Assembly: GCA_016302725.1 (NCBI GenBank)
Contig: JAEDNB010000113.1
Span: forward strand, 1-6,868
Origin: Lentisphaeria bacterium
Lineage (GTDB): Bacteria > Verrucomicrobiota > Lentisphaeria > Oligosphaerales > Oligosphaeraceae
Direction of reading: 5' to 3'
Length of the DNA: 6,868 bases
Every line of letters starts with the position of its first letter. The stretch's first letter is position 1. Below the pieces are notes generated by a model. It was not told the DNA's origin, searched no databases, and worked only from the letters and a program-made list of their open reading frames with translations. Made by a program: the position numbers and the translations under genes. Positions 1 through 5,312 of the stretch are shown here, piece after piece.

Positions 1-853
1 GGATGCACTGGGCCTGGCGCTCCTGGTTGGGGAGGACGGCGTCGGTGGCGTCGGAGTTGTAGCACCATCCCAGGAGTTCCCCGTAGATTTTCGCGTTTCT
101 TGCCAGGGCGTGGTCCAGCCGTTCCAGGAGGAAGACGGCTCCGCCCTCGGAGATGACGATACCGTTCCGGTCCCTGTCGAAGGGGCGTGAGGCCATGGTG
201 GGGTCTGGGTGGGAGGCGAGGGCGTTTTGGCTTTGGAAGGCGGCGAAGATGCCGAAGGTCCTGGGGGATTCGGAGACGCCTCCGGCGAGGGCGTAGTCCA
301 CTTCGTCCAGGAGGAGTTGCTGTGCGCCGGTGACCACACCCAGGTTTCCGGCGGCGCAGGCGGCACCCACGGTGTAGTGGGGGCCCTGGATTCCGAAGCG
401 GATGGTCACCTCTCCGGCGGGGGAGTTGGCGACGGTCCTGGGGTTGTGGTGGTGGCTCCAGAAGGTGGTGTCGTAGTCGTACTGGCTGATTTCGTGGATT
501 TCGTTTTCGGTTTCCACATTGCCGTGTTCGGTGATGCCCAGGAAGACCCCCATGCGTGCGGTGTCCACCTCCTCCAGGGCGACCCCGGCGTCGGCCAGGC
601 ATTCCCCGACGCAGTAGATGGAGATGGAGCCGGCGCGGGTGCCGTTCCGCACATCCCGGCGCTTTTGGTATTTGCCGGTGTCAAAATCGCACAATCCCGC
701 CGGGGCGGAGCCGAAATACCGCATGTCCAGGGTAGTCACGCCGGACTTTCCGGTGAGGAGGGCCTGCCGGAATTCCGGGAGGCCGTTGGCATTGGGCGCC
801 GTGAGGCCGACTCCTGTGATGACGATGCGTTGGCGGGGGGATTTTTCAGGCAT
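1..853 (-). CDS. Beta-ketoacyl-ACP synthase (FabF-like KAS), 3' end cut by window
   Basis: This is the N-terminal 284 residues of a condensing enzyme that would extend an acyl-ACP by decarboxylative Claisen condensation with malonyl-ACP in the cytoplasm. The reading frame is open from ATG at 853 to the left edge. The N-terminus RIVITGVGLTAP (residues 9-20) is the classic KAS opening. The nucleophile is Cys166 in GAACAAGNLG, at the FabF-like position; GGVSE (191-195), PFDRDRNG (224-231) and SEGG (235-238) are further family signatures. The two catalytic histidines would lie beyond the window, so activity cannot be judged. Residues 134-149 (HHH, then NPRTVANSPAGEVT) differ from the usual FabF PNxxAG region, which suggests a specialised KAS (secondary lipid, polyene or polyketide-type) rather than housekeeping FabF; that is inference. 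The ATG start fits the family N-terminus, but the leader has no Shine-Dalgarno. A 140-base gap separates it from azlD, so it is probably its own transcription unit. Confidence 0.9.
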   Translation of the reverse strand, partial: MPEKSPRQRIVITGVGLTAPNANGLPEFRQALLTGKSGVTTLDMRYFGSAPAGLCDFDTGKYQKRRDVRNGTRAGSISIYCVGECLADAGVALEEVDTARMGVFLGITEHGNVETENEIHEISQYDYDTTFWSHHHNPRTVANSPAGEVTIRFGIQGPHYTVGAACAAGNLGVVTGAQQLLLDEVDYALAGGVSESPRTFGIFAAFQSQNALASHPDPTMASRPFDRDRNGIVISEGGAVFLLERLDHALARNAKIYGELLGWCYNSDATDAVLPNQERQAQCI

Positions 854-854
854 T

Positions 855-881
855 GGGGCAGGGGGAGGGGGTGGGGACGGG
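855..881 (+). repeat. G-quadruplex motif in ketosynthase leader (template strand)
   Basis: Five runs of three to five G residues (855-858, 861-865, 867-871, 873-876, 879-881) are separated by loops of one or two bases. This meets the standard G3+N1-7 definition with very short loops. It lies on the plus strand, the template for the ketosynthase gene, and ends one base before the ATG. The corresponding mRNA is C-rich and has no Shine-Dalgarno. Confidence 0.75.
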
Positions 882-883
882 CG

Positions 884-895
884 ATAATATATTGT
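884..895 (-). promoter_or_regulatory. AT-rich island, possible -10 region of ketosynthase promoter
   Basis: The minus strand reads ACAATATATTAT in an otherwise extremely GC-rich gap, giving overlapping -10-like hexamers TATATT and TATTAT. It lies about 30 bases upstream of the ATG at 853, a suitable distance for a short leader. No convincing -35 hexamer is present 16-18 bases upstream, so sigma-70 use is not established. Confidence 0.35.
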
Positions 896-924
896 GGGGG
901 GTGTAGTGCCGGGAGGGGCGGGGG

Positions 925-954
925 AAAAAGCCGTCTTCCCCCGGGGGCGGAGGC
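925..954 (-). terminator. Candidate intrinsic terminator after azlD
   Basis: An imperfect GC-rich hairpin (930-954) with GCC/GGC at its base and a CCCC/GGGG top is followed on the minus strand by five T residues (925-929). It begins about 40 bases after the azlD stop codon. The stem has mismatches and other foldings of this GC-rich stretch compete with it, so it is only a candidate. Confidence 0.4.
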
Positions 955-993
955 GTTCCCGCGAGGCGGTGCCCCCTCCCTTCTTTCCCGGGG

Positions 994-1329
994 TCAGCCC
1001 CGCCATTGGAGGAGCGCCATGTAGAGTCCGGTGCCCACCAGGATGGAGAGGAGGGAGTTCCGGAGTTTCCAGTGGGTGAGGATGGTGGCCAGGGTGGCGG
1101 GGAGGGCCCAGAGCAGGCGGGAGAAGCGTGGGTGGGAGAAGTCGCACATCCCGGCAAGGCCGTAGACCACCAGCATGGCGATGGCGGCGGCGGTGAGGAC
1201 GCGCCCCAGGTAGAGCAGGAGGGGCGGGGGTTGCCGGGAGGCGTCCCGGAAGACCAGGAAGGGGAAGGCGCGGAGGAGGAAGATGACCAGGCACATGACG
1301 GCCATCATGAGGAACTGGTGGAGGCTCAT
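994..1329 (-). CDS. azlD: AzlD family branched-chain amino-acid exporter subunit
   Basis: This 111-residue hydrophobic protein is the small partner of AzlC. Together they are known to export branched-chain amino acids and analogues (4-azaleucine resistance in Bacillus; the BrnFE/YgaZH type). The family signatures are visible: RAFPFLVF near residues 20-27, PLLLYLGRVLTAAAIAMLVVYG (about 36-57) as a membrane segment following the conserved LG, and a C-terminus with HWKLRNSLLSILVGTGLYMAL (86-106). Four hydrophobic segments can be drawn (about 5-20, 40-60, 70-86, 91-107). The length is normal for the family (about 100-115). Its ATG overlaps the azlC stop in ATGA (1326-1329), so translation is very likely coupled to azlC. 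It is the last gene of the run. Confidence 0.93.
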   Translation of the reverse strand: MSLHQFLMMAVMCLVIFLLRAFPFLVFRDASRQPPPLLLYLGRVLTAAAIAMLVVYGLAGMCDFSHPRFSRLLWALPATLATILTHWKLRNSLLSILVGTGLYMALLQWRG

Positions 1330-2120
1330 GGGGCGGAAGCCCCCTCCTTGGGCGCGCGGGGGCGGAGGGCCAGCAGGAGGGCGGTCATGATGGCCATGGC
1401 CGCCAGCAGGGTCTTGTTGGCCAGGTGGGGGAAGAAGAGCATGGCGGGCAGGATGACCAGGAGGGTGGAGAGGGCCCCCACGGCGGCGGGAATCCAGTTG
1501 CTCCTTTCCCGGCAGAGGTCCACGAGAATCACCACGAAGAGGGCTACCATGGCGAAGTCGATGCCCTCGGTGGAGAAGGGGAGATGCCGTCCCACCAGGG
1601 CGCCCAGCACTGTTCCGGCGACCCAGGAGGCGTAGTCCAGGGCGGCGACGGCGGTGATGAAGTTGCGCTGTTCGGTGCCGGTCCTGGGGCTGGAGGCCAT
1701 GATGGCGTAGGTTTCGTCGCTGAGGTTTTGGATGAGGAAGAGGCGGAGGGGCCAGGGGTAGGTGGGGAAGAGGTTCAGGAAGGGGAGCCCGTAGACGCAG
1801 TACCGGATGTTGATGAGGAGGGCCAGGGCGGCGGTGACCAGGAGGGAGTAGCGTGGGGCGTTGGCCAGCATTTCCACGGAGGCGAACTGCATGCTCCCGG
1901 AGAGGGCGCCGGCGCTGAAGCCCAGGCACCACCATCCGTTGGAGCCCTCCACCCGGGTGACCAGGAGGACGCCGAAGGCCATGCCCATGGTGAGGTATCC
2001 CAGGATGACGGGGCTGGCGGCCACGAGGGCGTCCCGCAGGGGGCGCCCTCCCTTGCCTATGTCCTTGCCTTTGCCTTGGGGGGGAGTGGGGTTCCCCCCG
2101 GGGAGAGCCGTTTCAGCCAT
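1326..2120 (-). CDS. azlC: AzlC family branched-chain amino-acid exporter
   Basis: This 264-residue inner-membrane protein is the large subunit of the AzlCD exporter. After a cytoplasmic, charged N-terminus (1-30) come the family hallmarks: SPVILGYLTMGMAFGVLL (36-53), SAGALSGSMQFASVEML (69-85), the NIRYCVYGLPFL block (104-115) and SDETYA (134-139). Further hydrophobic stretches lie at about 155-177, 188-201, 210-229 and 236-251. The length is slightly above the usual 230-250 because of the Pro/Gly/Lys-rich N-terminal extension (PGGNPTPPQGKGKDIGKGG). The frame is open further upstream to 2231, but ATG 2120 is preferred because a Shine-Dalgarno precedes it and the upstream part overlaps the receiver gene. 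It overlaps the end of the preceding gene by 8 bases and azlD by 4. The substrate is inferred from the family only; no Lrp-like regulator is in the window. Confidence 0.93.
   Translation of the reverse strand: MAETALPGGNPTPPQGKGKDIGKGGRPLRDALVAASPVILGYLTMGMAFGVLLVTRVEGSNGWWCLGFSAGALSGSMQFASVEMLANAPRYSLLVTAALALLINIRYCVYGLPFLNLFPTYPWPLRLFLIQNLSDETYAIMASSPRTGTEQRNFITAVAALDYASWVAGTVLGALVGRHLPFSTEGIDFAMVALFVVILVDLCRERSNWIPAAVGALSTLLVILPAMLFFPHLANKTLLAAMAIMTALLLALRPRAPKEGASAP
1330..1349 (-). promoter_or_regulatory. azlD Shine-Dalgarno with hairpin between it and the start
   Basis: Inside the end of azlC the minus strand reads AAGGAGG (1349-1343), a near-perfect Shine-Dalgarno, but 13 bases from the azlD ATG. 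The spacer contains a perfect 5-bp stem GGGGC-TTCC-GCCCC (1343-1330), which overlaps the last SD base. Folding would shorten the effective SD-to-start distance or hide the start region until ribosomes finishing azlC open it. Confidence 0.5.
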
Positions 2121-3309
2121 TGCCCAGGATCTCCTTGATTTTCCGGGCCAGGTCGGAGATGTGGTAGGGCTTCCGAAGGAAACCGGCGGCCCCGGAGTCC
2201 ATGACATCCTGGATTTCCTCCTGGGAGACATATCCGCTGGAGGCCAGCACCCGCACCTGGGGATCCAGTTCCTTGAGGAGGAAGAAGGTCTCCCGCCCCC
2301 CCATGTTGGGCATCAGCATGTCCAGGATGACCAGGTCGATGGCCCCGGGGTTGCTGCGGTAGATTTCCACGGCTTCCTTGCCGTCCCCGGCCAGCAGGAC
2401 CTGGTATCCCAGGTCCTGGAGCATGTCGGAGAGCACGTCCCAGATCATGTCCTCGTCATCCACCAGGAGGATGGTCTTGGGGTCCTGGGAGTCCTGCCAC
2501 CGGTAGGGTGAGGTGTTGGCGTGGACGGCCACGTCTTCGGGGAGGAGGGGGAAGATGAGGACGGCGCTCTCCCGGGGATGGTCCCCGTCGAAGAAGAGCC
2601 CTGCGGCATTGTGGGCGGCGCTTCCGCACCATTGGAGGGTGGCCAGCAGGGGGAGGGAGTCGGCCTCGCCTTCCTGGAGGCACTGGGAAAAGGGCTTCAG
2701 TCGGCGCAGATCCTTCTGTGGGCTGGCTCCTGCGGGGAGGATGTGGAGGAGGGTGAACTCCCCTTCGTCCCGGAGCCGCAGGAGGGAGGCCTCCTGCCGG
2801 CTGAAGGTGCGGTTTTCCAGGATGGCCTGCCAGGCGTTGCCGCCTTCTGGGGCGCCGGCGGCCCTTTCCGCCCTCAAGTGGTCCATTCCCTCCAGCAGGT
2901 GGAGAATCAGTTCCTGGGTTTCGAAGGGGTCCGCCAGGATGAAGGCGGTCTGGTCCAGGTCTGCCTGGACCCTGGGGGCCTTGGGATGCCTTTTCTGGAA
3001 GTGTTCCAGTACGGCGAGGACGAGGCGCGGGAAATTGAGGCGTTCGCCCTCCACGGGGGGAAGGTCCTGGAGGATCTGGGTCACCAGGACCTGGATGGCG
3101 GAGAGTTCCCTTTGCGCCTTGGCCAGGTAGGCGGTGTTGCCCCGGTGGGCGTCCAGCTCATCCAGGATGAGTTCCTGGTAGCTGTTGGCTTTCTGGAGGG
3201 CGACGGCGCATTGCTGGCAGAGGCCCAGGAGCAGGGAGCGCAGGGCGTTGGCCTCCTGGGAGTTTTCCTGGAGGGCGGCGAGTTGCAGGGCTTCCTTGAG
3301 GTCTTCCAT
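2113..3309 (-). CDS. Degenerate hybrid histidine kinase with intact C-terminal receiver domain
   Basis: This 398-residue cytoplasmic protein has no membrane segments. Residues about 278-395 are a complete receiver domain: acidic pair D284/D285, phospho-acceptor D330 in VILDMLMPNMGG, switch Ser357/Ser358 before GY, and K380-P381. The N-terminal 270 residues line up in order with a hybrid histidine kinase but lack its key residues. A helical pair (about 25-85) sits where the dimerisation helices belong, yet the segment replacing HDFNNLL has no phospho-accepting His. ETQELILHLLEGMDHL (131-146) resembles the N-box helix without its Asn. The expected DxGxG loop reads LPAGASPQ (191-198), and a tail like the G2 end and GttF-LP strand runs to LIFPLLPE (261-268). 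So it probably receives phosphate or binds a partner but cannot phosphorylate itself. No DNA-binding output domain is present. A weak AGGA lies ten bases before the ATG. It sits between tsaD (33-base gap) and azlC (8-base overlap). Receiver call is firm; kinase ancestry is inference. Confidence 0.85.
   Translation of the reverse strand: MEDLKEALQLAALQENSQEANALRSLLLGLCQQCAVALQKANSYQELILDELDAHRGNTAYLAKAQRELSAIQVLVTQILQDLPPVEGERLNFPRLVLAVLEHFQKRHPKAPRVQADLDQTAFILADPFETQELILHLLEGMDHLRAERAAGAPEGGNAWQAILENRTFSRQEASLLRLRDEGEFTLLHILPAGASPQKDLRRLKPFSQCLQEGEADSLPLLATLQWCGSAAHNAAGLFFDGDHPRESAVLIFPLLPEDVAVHANTSPYRWQDSQDPKTILLVDDEDMIWDVLSDMLQDLGYQVLLAGDGKEAVEIYRSNPGAIDLVILDMLMPNMGGRETFFLLKELDPQVRVLASSGYVSQEEIQDVMDSGAAGFLRKPYHISDLARKIKEILGNG
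2131..2135 (-). promoter_or_regulatory. Shine-Dalgarno deciding the azlC start
   Basis: The minus strand reads AAGGAGAT with core AGGAG at 2135-2131, ten bases before ATG 2120. It lies in the last codons of the preceding gene and supports ATG 2120 over the longer open frame. Confidence 0.7.
2952..2971. repeat. Perfect 8-bp inverted repeat inside the receiver gene
   Basis: GGTCCAGG (2952-2959) is followed after four bases (TCTG) by its exact reverse complement CCTGGACC (2964-2971). It lies in codons of the degenerate kinase region. Each arm contains a CCWGG site. Confidence 0.7.
3062..3092. repeat. Perfect 9-bp inverted repeat inside the receiver gene
   Basis: AGGTCCTGG (3062-3070) and its exact reverse complement CCAGGACCT (3084-3092) are separated by 13 bases. 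It lies in codons near the predicted dimerisation helices, and again each arm contains a CCWGG site. Confidence 0.7.
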
Positions 3310-3342
3310 GGGGATGGGTTCCTGGAGTGGTGTGGGGGAAGG

Positions 3343-4416
3343 TCAGAGGGAGGCCAGCCGGGCGAAGGGGATGACGCCCAGGTCCTGGGGTAGCCTGGCG
3401 GAGACGGGCATGTCCAGGGGGTCCCGACGTCCCTTGGCCAGGAAATGGGTCCCCGCTCCGGCGATCATGGCGGCGTTGTCGGTGCAGTATTTGGGCTGCG
3501 CCAGGAGGAGGGGGAGGCGGGCCTTCCGGCATCGTTCCTGGAGGAGGGCCCGGAGATGGCTGTTGCAGGCCACCCCTCCGCAGAGGCATAGGGTCCTGGC
3601 GCCGGTGTCCCGTGCGGCGGCCATGGCCTTGGTCACCAGCACGTCCATGACGGCCGCCTGGTAGGAGGCGACCACGTCGTGGAGTTCGGCGTCGGCGAGG
3701 GTGCGGTCCTTCACCTGGTAGAGGAGGGCGGTCTTCACGCCGGAGAAACTGAAGTCGTATTTATGTTCGGGGGGGACGGGCTTTCCGGCGGCGCCCACCA
3801 GTCCCCGGGGAAAATTGTACCGTCCGGGGTTTCCGGTGGCGGCCATGCGGTCGATGACGGGGCCTCCGGGATATCCCAGGCCGAGGATTTTGGCCGCCTT
3901 GTCCAGGGCCTCCCCGGCGGCGTCGTCCAGGGTGGTGCCCAGGATTTTGGCGCGTCCGTCCTCGGGGAGGAGGACCAGGGCGGTGTGCCCCCCGGAGACC
4001 ACCATTCCCAGGATGGGATAGGCCTGGGGGTCCTGGAGGATTTCGGCGCGTTCCAGGAAGGTGCCGTAGAGATGTCCCAGGAAATGGTTGACGCCCACCA
4101 GGGGGATGTTTGCGGTGGCGGCGAGTCCCTTGGCGAAGGCGTTGCCCACCAGCAGGGCGGGGATGAGCCCGGGGTGGCTGGTGACGGCGATGCCGTCCAG
4201 TTTTTCCAGGGGGGTGCCTGCCTCCTGGAGGGCGGTCTGCACCACGGGGCGGATGTTTTTCAGGTGCTCCCTGGCGGCCAGTTCGGGGATGACGCCGCCG
4301 TAGGCGGTGTGGAGCCGGATTTGGCTGCTGATGACATTGGAGAGCACCCGTTGGCCGTCCTGTACCACGGCGGCGGCGGTCTCGTCGCAACTGCTTTCGA
4401 TGCCGAGAATGAGCAT
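3343..4416 (-). CDS. tsaD: tRNA N6-adenosine threonylcarbamoyltransferase TsaD
   Basis: TsaD (formerly Gcp/YgjD) transfers the threonylcarbamoyl group from TC-AMP to A37 of tRNAs that read ANN codons, with TsaB and TsaE, in the cytoplasm. It is essential in most bacteria. At 357 residues it is close to the usual 335-345, a little longer at the C-terminus. The ASKHA-fold signatures are all present: N-terminal MLILGIESSCDETAAA; ELAAREH with H51; the metal-binding VNHFLGHLYG with H111 and H115; SGGHT (141-145); DDAAGEALDKAAK (164-176) and GYPGGPVID (181-189); FSFSGVKTA (222-230); CGGVACN (279-285); and TDN with D313 as third metal ligand. Nothing catalytic seems missing. The start is fixed by the family N-terminus, but the leader has no Shine-Dalgarno (all C/pyrimidine). 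It lies 25 bases after the 155-residue unknown gene and 33 before the receiver gene. No tsaB, tsaE or rimI is in the window. Confidence 0.98.
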   Translation of the reverse strand: MLILGIESSCDETAAAVVQDGQRVLSNVISSQIRLHTAYGGVIPELAAREHLKNIRPVVQTALQEAGTPLEKLDGIAVTSHPGLIPALLVGNAFAKGLAATANIPLVGVNHFLGHLYGTFLERAEILQDPQAYPILGMVVSGGHTALVLLPEDGRAKILGTTLDDAAGEALDKAAKILGLGYPGGPVIDRMAATGNPGRYNFPRGLVGAAGKPVPPEHKYDFSFSGVKTALLYQVKDRTLADAELHDVVASYQAAVMDVLVTKAMAAARDTGARTLCLCGGVACNSHLRALLQERCRKARLPLLLAQPKYCTDNAAMIAGAGTHFLAKGRRDPLDMPVSARLPQDLGVIPFARLASL

Positions 4417-4417
4417 T

Positions 4418-4441
4418 GGGGTGGGGGAGGGAGGGGGCGGG
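4418..4441 (+). repeat. G-quadruplex motif filling the gap before tsaD
   Basis: Five G runs (4418-4421, 4423-4427, 4429-4431, 4433-4437, 4439-4441) are separated by single bases T, A, A, C, which makes an ideal short-loop G-quadruplex motif. It takes up the whole intergenic gap between the unknown gene's stop and the tsaD ATG except one base. It is on the template strand, so the mRNA carries C runs exactly where a ribosome binding site would be. Confidence 0.8.
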
Positions 4442-4909
4442 TCAGAGGATTCTCCGCACAGTGGTGAAATTGTCCAGGGTATGGAGGAGTGCGGTTTCCA
4501 GGCAGGTGATTTGGAAGGAGGGGCAGTGGAGGGTGAGCATCTCCTGGAGTTGCCGCCGGTTTTGGAGATAGCTGACCTTGGTTTCCCCCTTGTCCAGGAA
4601 GACGAGACGGTAGCAGTTTTCCCGCGTGGGGTCCAGGGGGGGGATCTCCGGGAGGGGCGTGTCCGTCTCCGGGGCGGGGGCCTCCTTGGCCTTGGCCGCC
4701 CTGGACGGCGGTTCGGCGGGGAGCCCGGCGGGGCGGAATGCCTTTCCCTTCCGGCTGGCGGAGGGGAGGGGGACGGGGGGCGGCGGGAAGGGGAAGGACT
4801 CTCCGCCGAGGATTTGGCGGATTTTGTCCTCGCATTCCTTCACCCGCAGGAACTCGGCGTCCCGGAAGGCCAGCAGGTCAAGAATTCGGATTTCCTGGGG
4901 GATTCCCAT
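4442..4909 (-). CDS. Uncharacterised 155-residue protein with Pro-rich linker
   Basis: I do not recognise this protein. It has three parts: a helical, charged N-terminus (1-35, with RILDLLAFRDAEFLRVKE), a low-complexity Pro/Ala/Lys linker (about 38-95, with FPFPPPPVPLPS and later PLPEIPPLDP), and a compact C-terminal part (96-155) that looks alpha/beta (YRLVFLDKGETKVSYL, then helices with LQEML and LETALLHTLDNF). There is no signal peptide, membrane segment or metal motif; Cys26, Cys99, Cys129 and Cys136 are scattered. The start ATG 4909 is the only reasonable one in frame; it has no Shine-Dalgarno, being preceded by CCGCCCCCTCC. It lies 34 bases after the coiled-coil gene and 25 before tsaD, both on the same strand, so it is most likely co-transcribed. 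Dense C-ending codon use like its neighbours supports real coding, although the linker alone would not. Confidence 0.7.
   Translation of the reverse strand: MGIPQEIRILDLLAFRDAEFLRVKECEDKIRQILGGESFPFPPPPVPLPSASRKGKAFRPAGLPAEPPSRAAKAKEAPAPETDTPLPEIPPLDPTRENCYRLVFLDKGETKVSYLQNRRQLQEMLTLHCPSFQITCLETALLHTLDNFTTVRRIL
4763..4796 (+). repeat. G-run cluster (possible G-quadruplex) within the Pro-rich linker codons
   Basis: At least five G runs of three to six occur here on the template strand with short loops. They follow from proline (CCN) codons of the 155-residue protein, residues about 38-50, so coding demand may explain them. Confidence 0.5.
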
Positions 4910-4943
4910 GGAGGGGGCGGAGGCGTGGCGGGGTGGGAGCCGG

Positions 4944-5285
4944 TCAGTTCCCTGCCTTCTGGGGCGCTTTCTTGGCGGCGGCCTCGGCGGGGGCGGGATG
5001 GACGGGGGGCTCGGGCTTGTGGGCGGGGGCGGGGGCGGGGGCGGTGAAGGGGGCCACTTCCACGGCGGGAGGTGGGAAGACGAAGAGCCCGGGGGCTCCC
5101 ATCACCTCGTCCACCTGCTTTTCCAGGGCTGCGATGCGTTCGTAGGCGGCGGCCCGTTCCGCCAGGAGGGCGTCGATCTTCTGCCTGGCCTCCAGGGCGG
5201 CCTGGATGGTGGCGGCGTCGGCGCGGGTGATGATTTCCACCAGGGAAAGCGGGGGTTTCACCACGTTTTTTTTGTTGTTGAGCAT
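4944..5285 (-). CDS. Small coiled-coil protein with Ala/Pro-rich tail
   Basis: This 113-residue protein is not one I recognise. The N-terminus is basic and polar (NNKKN). Residues about 20-62 are strongly helical with heptad-like spacing of A/L/I and many charged residues (IQAALEARQKIDALLAE, then YERIAALEKQVDEVM), which suggests a coiled coil that could dimerise or bind a partner. A Pro/Ala tail (70-113) with APAPAPA and an AAAKKAPQK end looks disordered. No membrane segment or signal peptide is present. The start is well supported: ATG 5285 has AGGAG six bases upstream. It follows the helical-repeat gene after 27 bases and precedes the 155-residue gene by 34. The first codons hold an A8 run that is out of keeping with the GC-rich surroundings and includes an in-phase slippery heptamer. 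A scaffold or adaptor role is only a guess from the architecture. Confidence 0.8.
   Translation of the reverse strand: MLNNKKNVVKPPLSLVEIITRADAATIQAALEARQKIDALLAERAAAYERIAALEKQVDEVMGAPGLFVFPPPAVEVAPFTAPAPAPAHKPEPPVHPAPAEAAAKKAPQKAGN
5021..5044 (-). repeat. Hexamer repeat GCCCCC encoding Ala-Pro, also G-quadruplex motif
   Basis: The minus strand holds three tandem GCCCCC units plus partial units at the ends, encoding alternating Ala-Pro (residues 82-88) of the coiled-coil protein. On the plus strand the same bases form four G runs of three to five with single-C loops. Six-base units keep the reading frame if copy number changes. Confidence 0.7.
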
Positions 5286-5291
5286 GGGATT

Positions 5292-5296
5292 CTCCT
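5292..5296 (-). promoter_or_regulatory. Shine-Dalgarno of the coiled-coil gene
   Basis: The minus strand reads TTAGGAGAATCCC then ATG; AGGAG (5296-5292) lies six bases before the start at 5285 and fixes it. Confidence 0.7.
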
Positions 5297-5312
5297 AAGG
5301 AAGGGGAGGGAA

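Larger units (their letters stand above)
854..993 (-). other. Intergenic region between azlD and the ketosynthase gene
   Basis: This 140-base gap holds no gene. In the direction of transcription it contains a possible intrinsic terminator just after azlD, then a very C-rich G-poor stretch, then the only AT-rich island nearby (884-895), then a run of C blocks up to the ketosynthase ATG. The C-rich G-poor RNA could also serve as a Rho-loading site. The order terminator, AT box, leader, ATG fits the end of one unit and the promoter of the next; this is inferred from layout only. Confidence 0.55.

Noticed and set aside
209..1024. Long plus-strand open frame of about 270 codons
   Set aside because: It is antisense to the ketosynthase and runs through its leader; its translation is Gly/Val-rich low complexity with no family motif, typical of the opposite strand of C-ending codons.
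1425..2138. Plus-strand open frame over azlC
   Set aside because: Gly/Glu/His-rich antisense translation of an unmistakable AzlC; no Shine-Dalgarno or motif.
2121..2231. N-terminal extension of azlC to 2231
   Set aside because: It would lie wholly in the receiver coding sequence, has no membrane or AzlC features, and ATG 2120 has a Shine-Dalgarno at ten bases.
2521..3393. Plus-strand open frame of about 290 codons over the receiver gene
   Set aside because: Antisense to a protein with intact receiver motifs; the frame has repetitive Gly/Glu/Gln composition.
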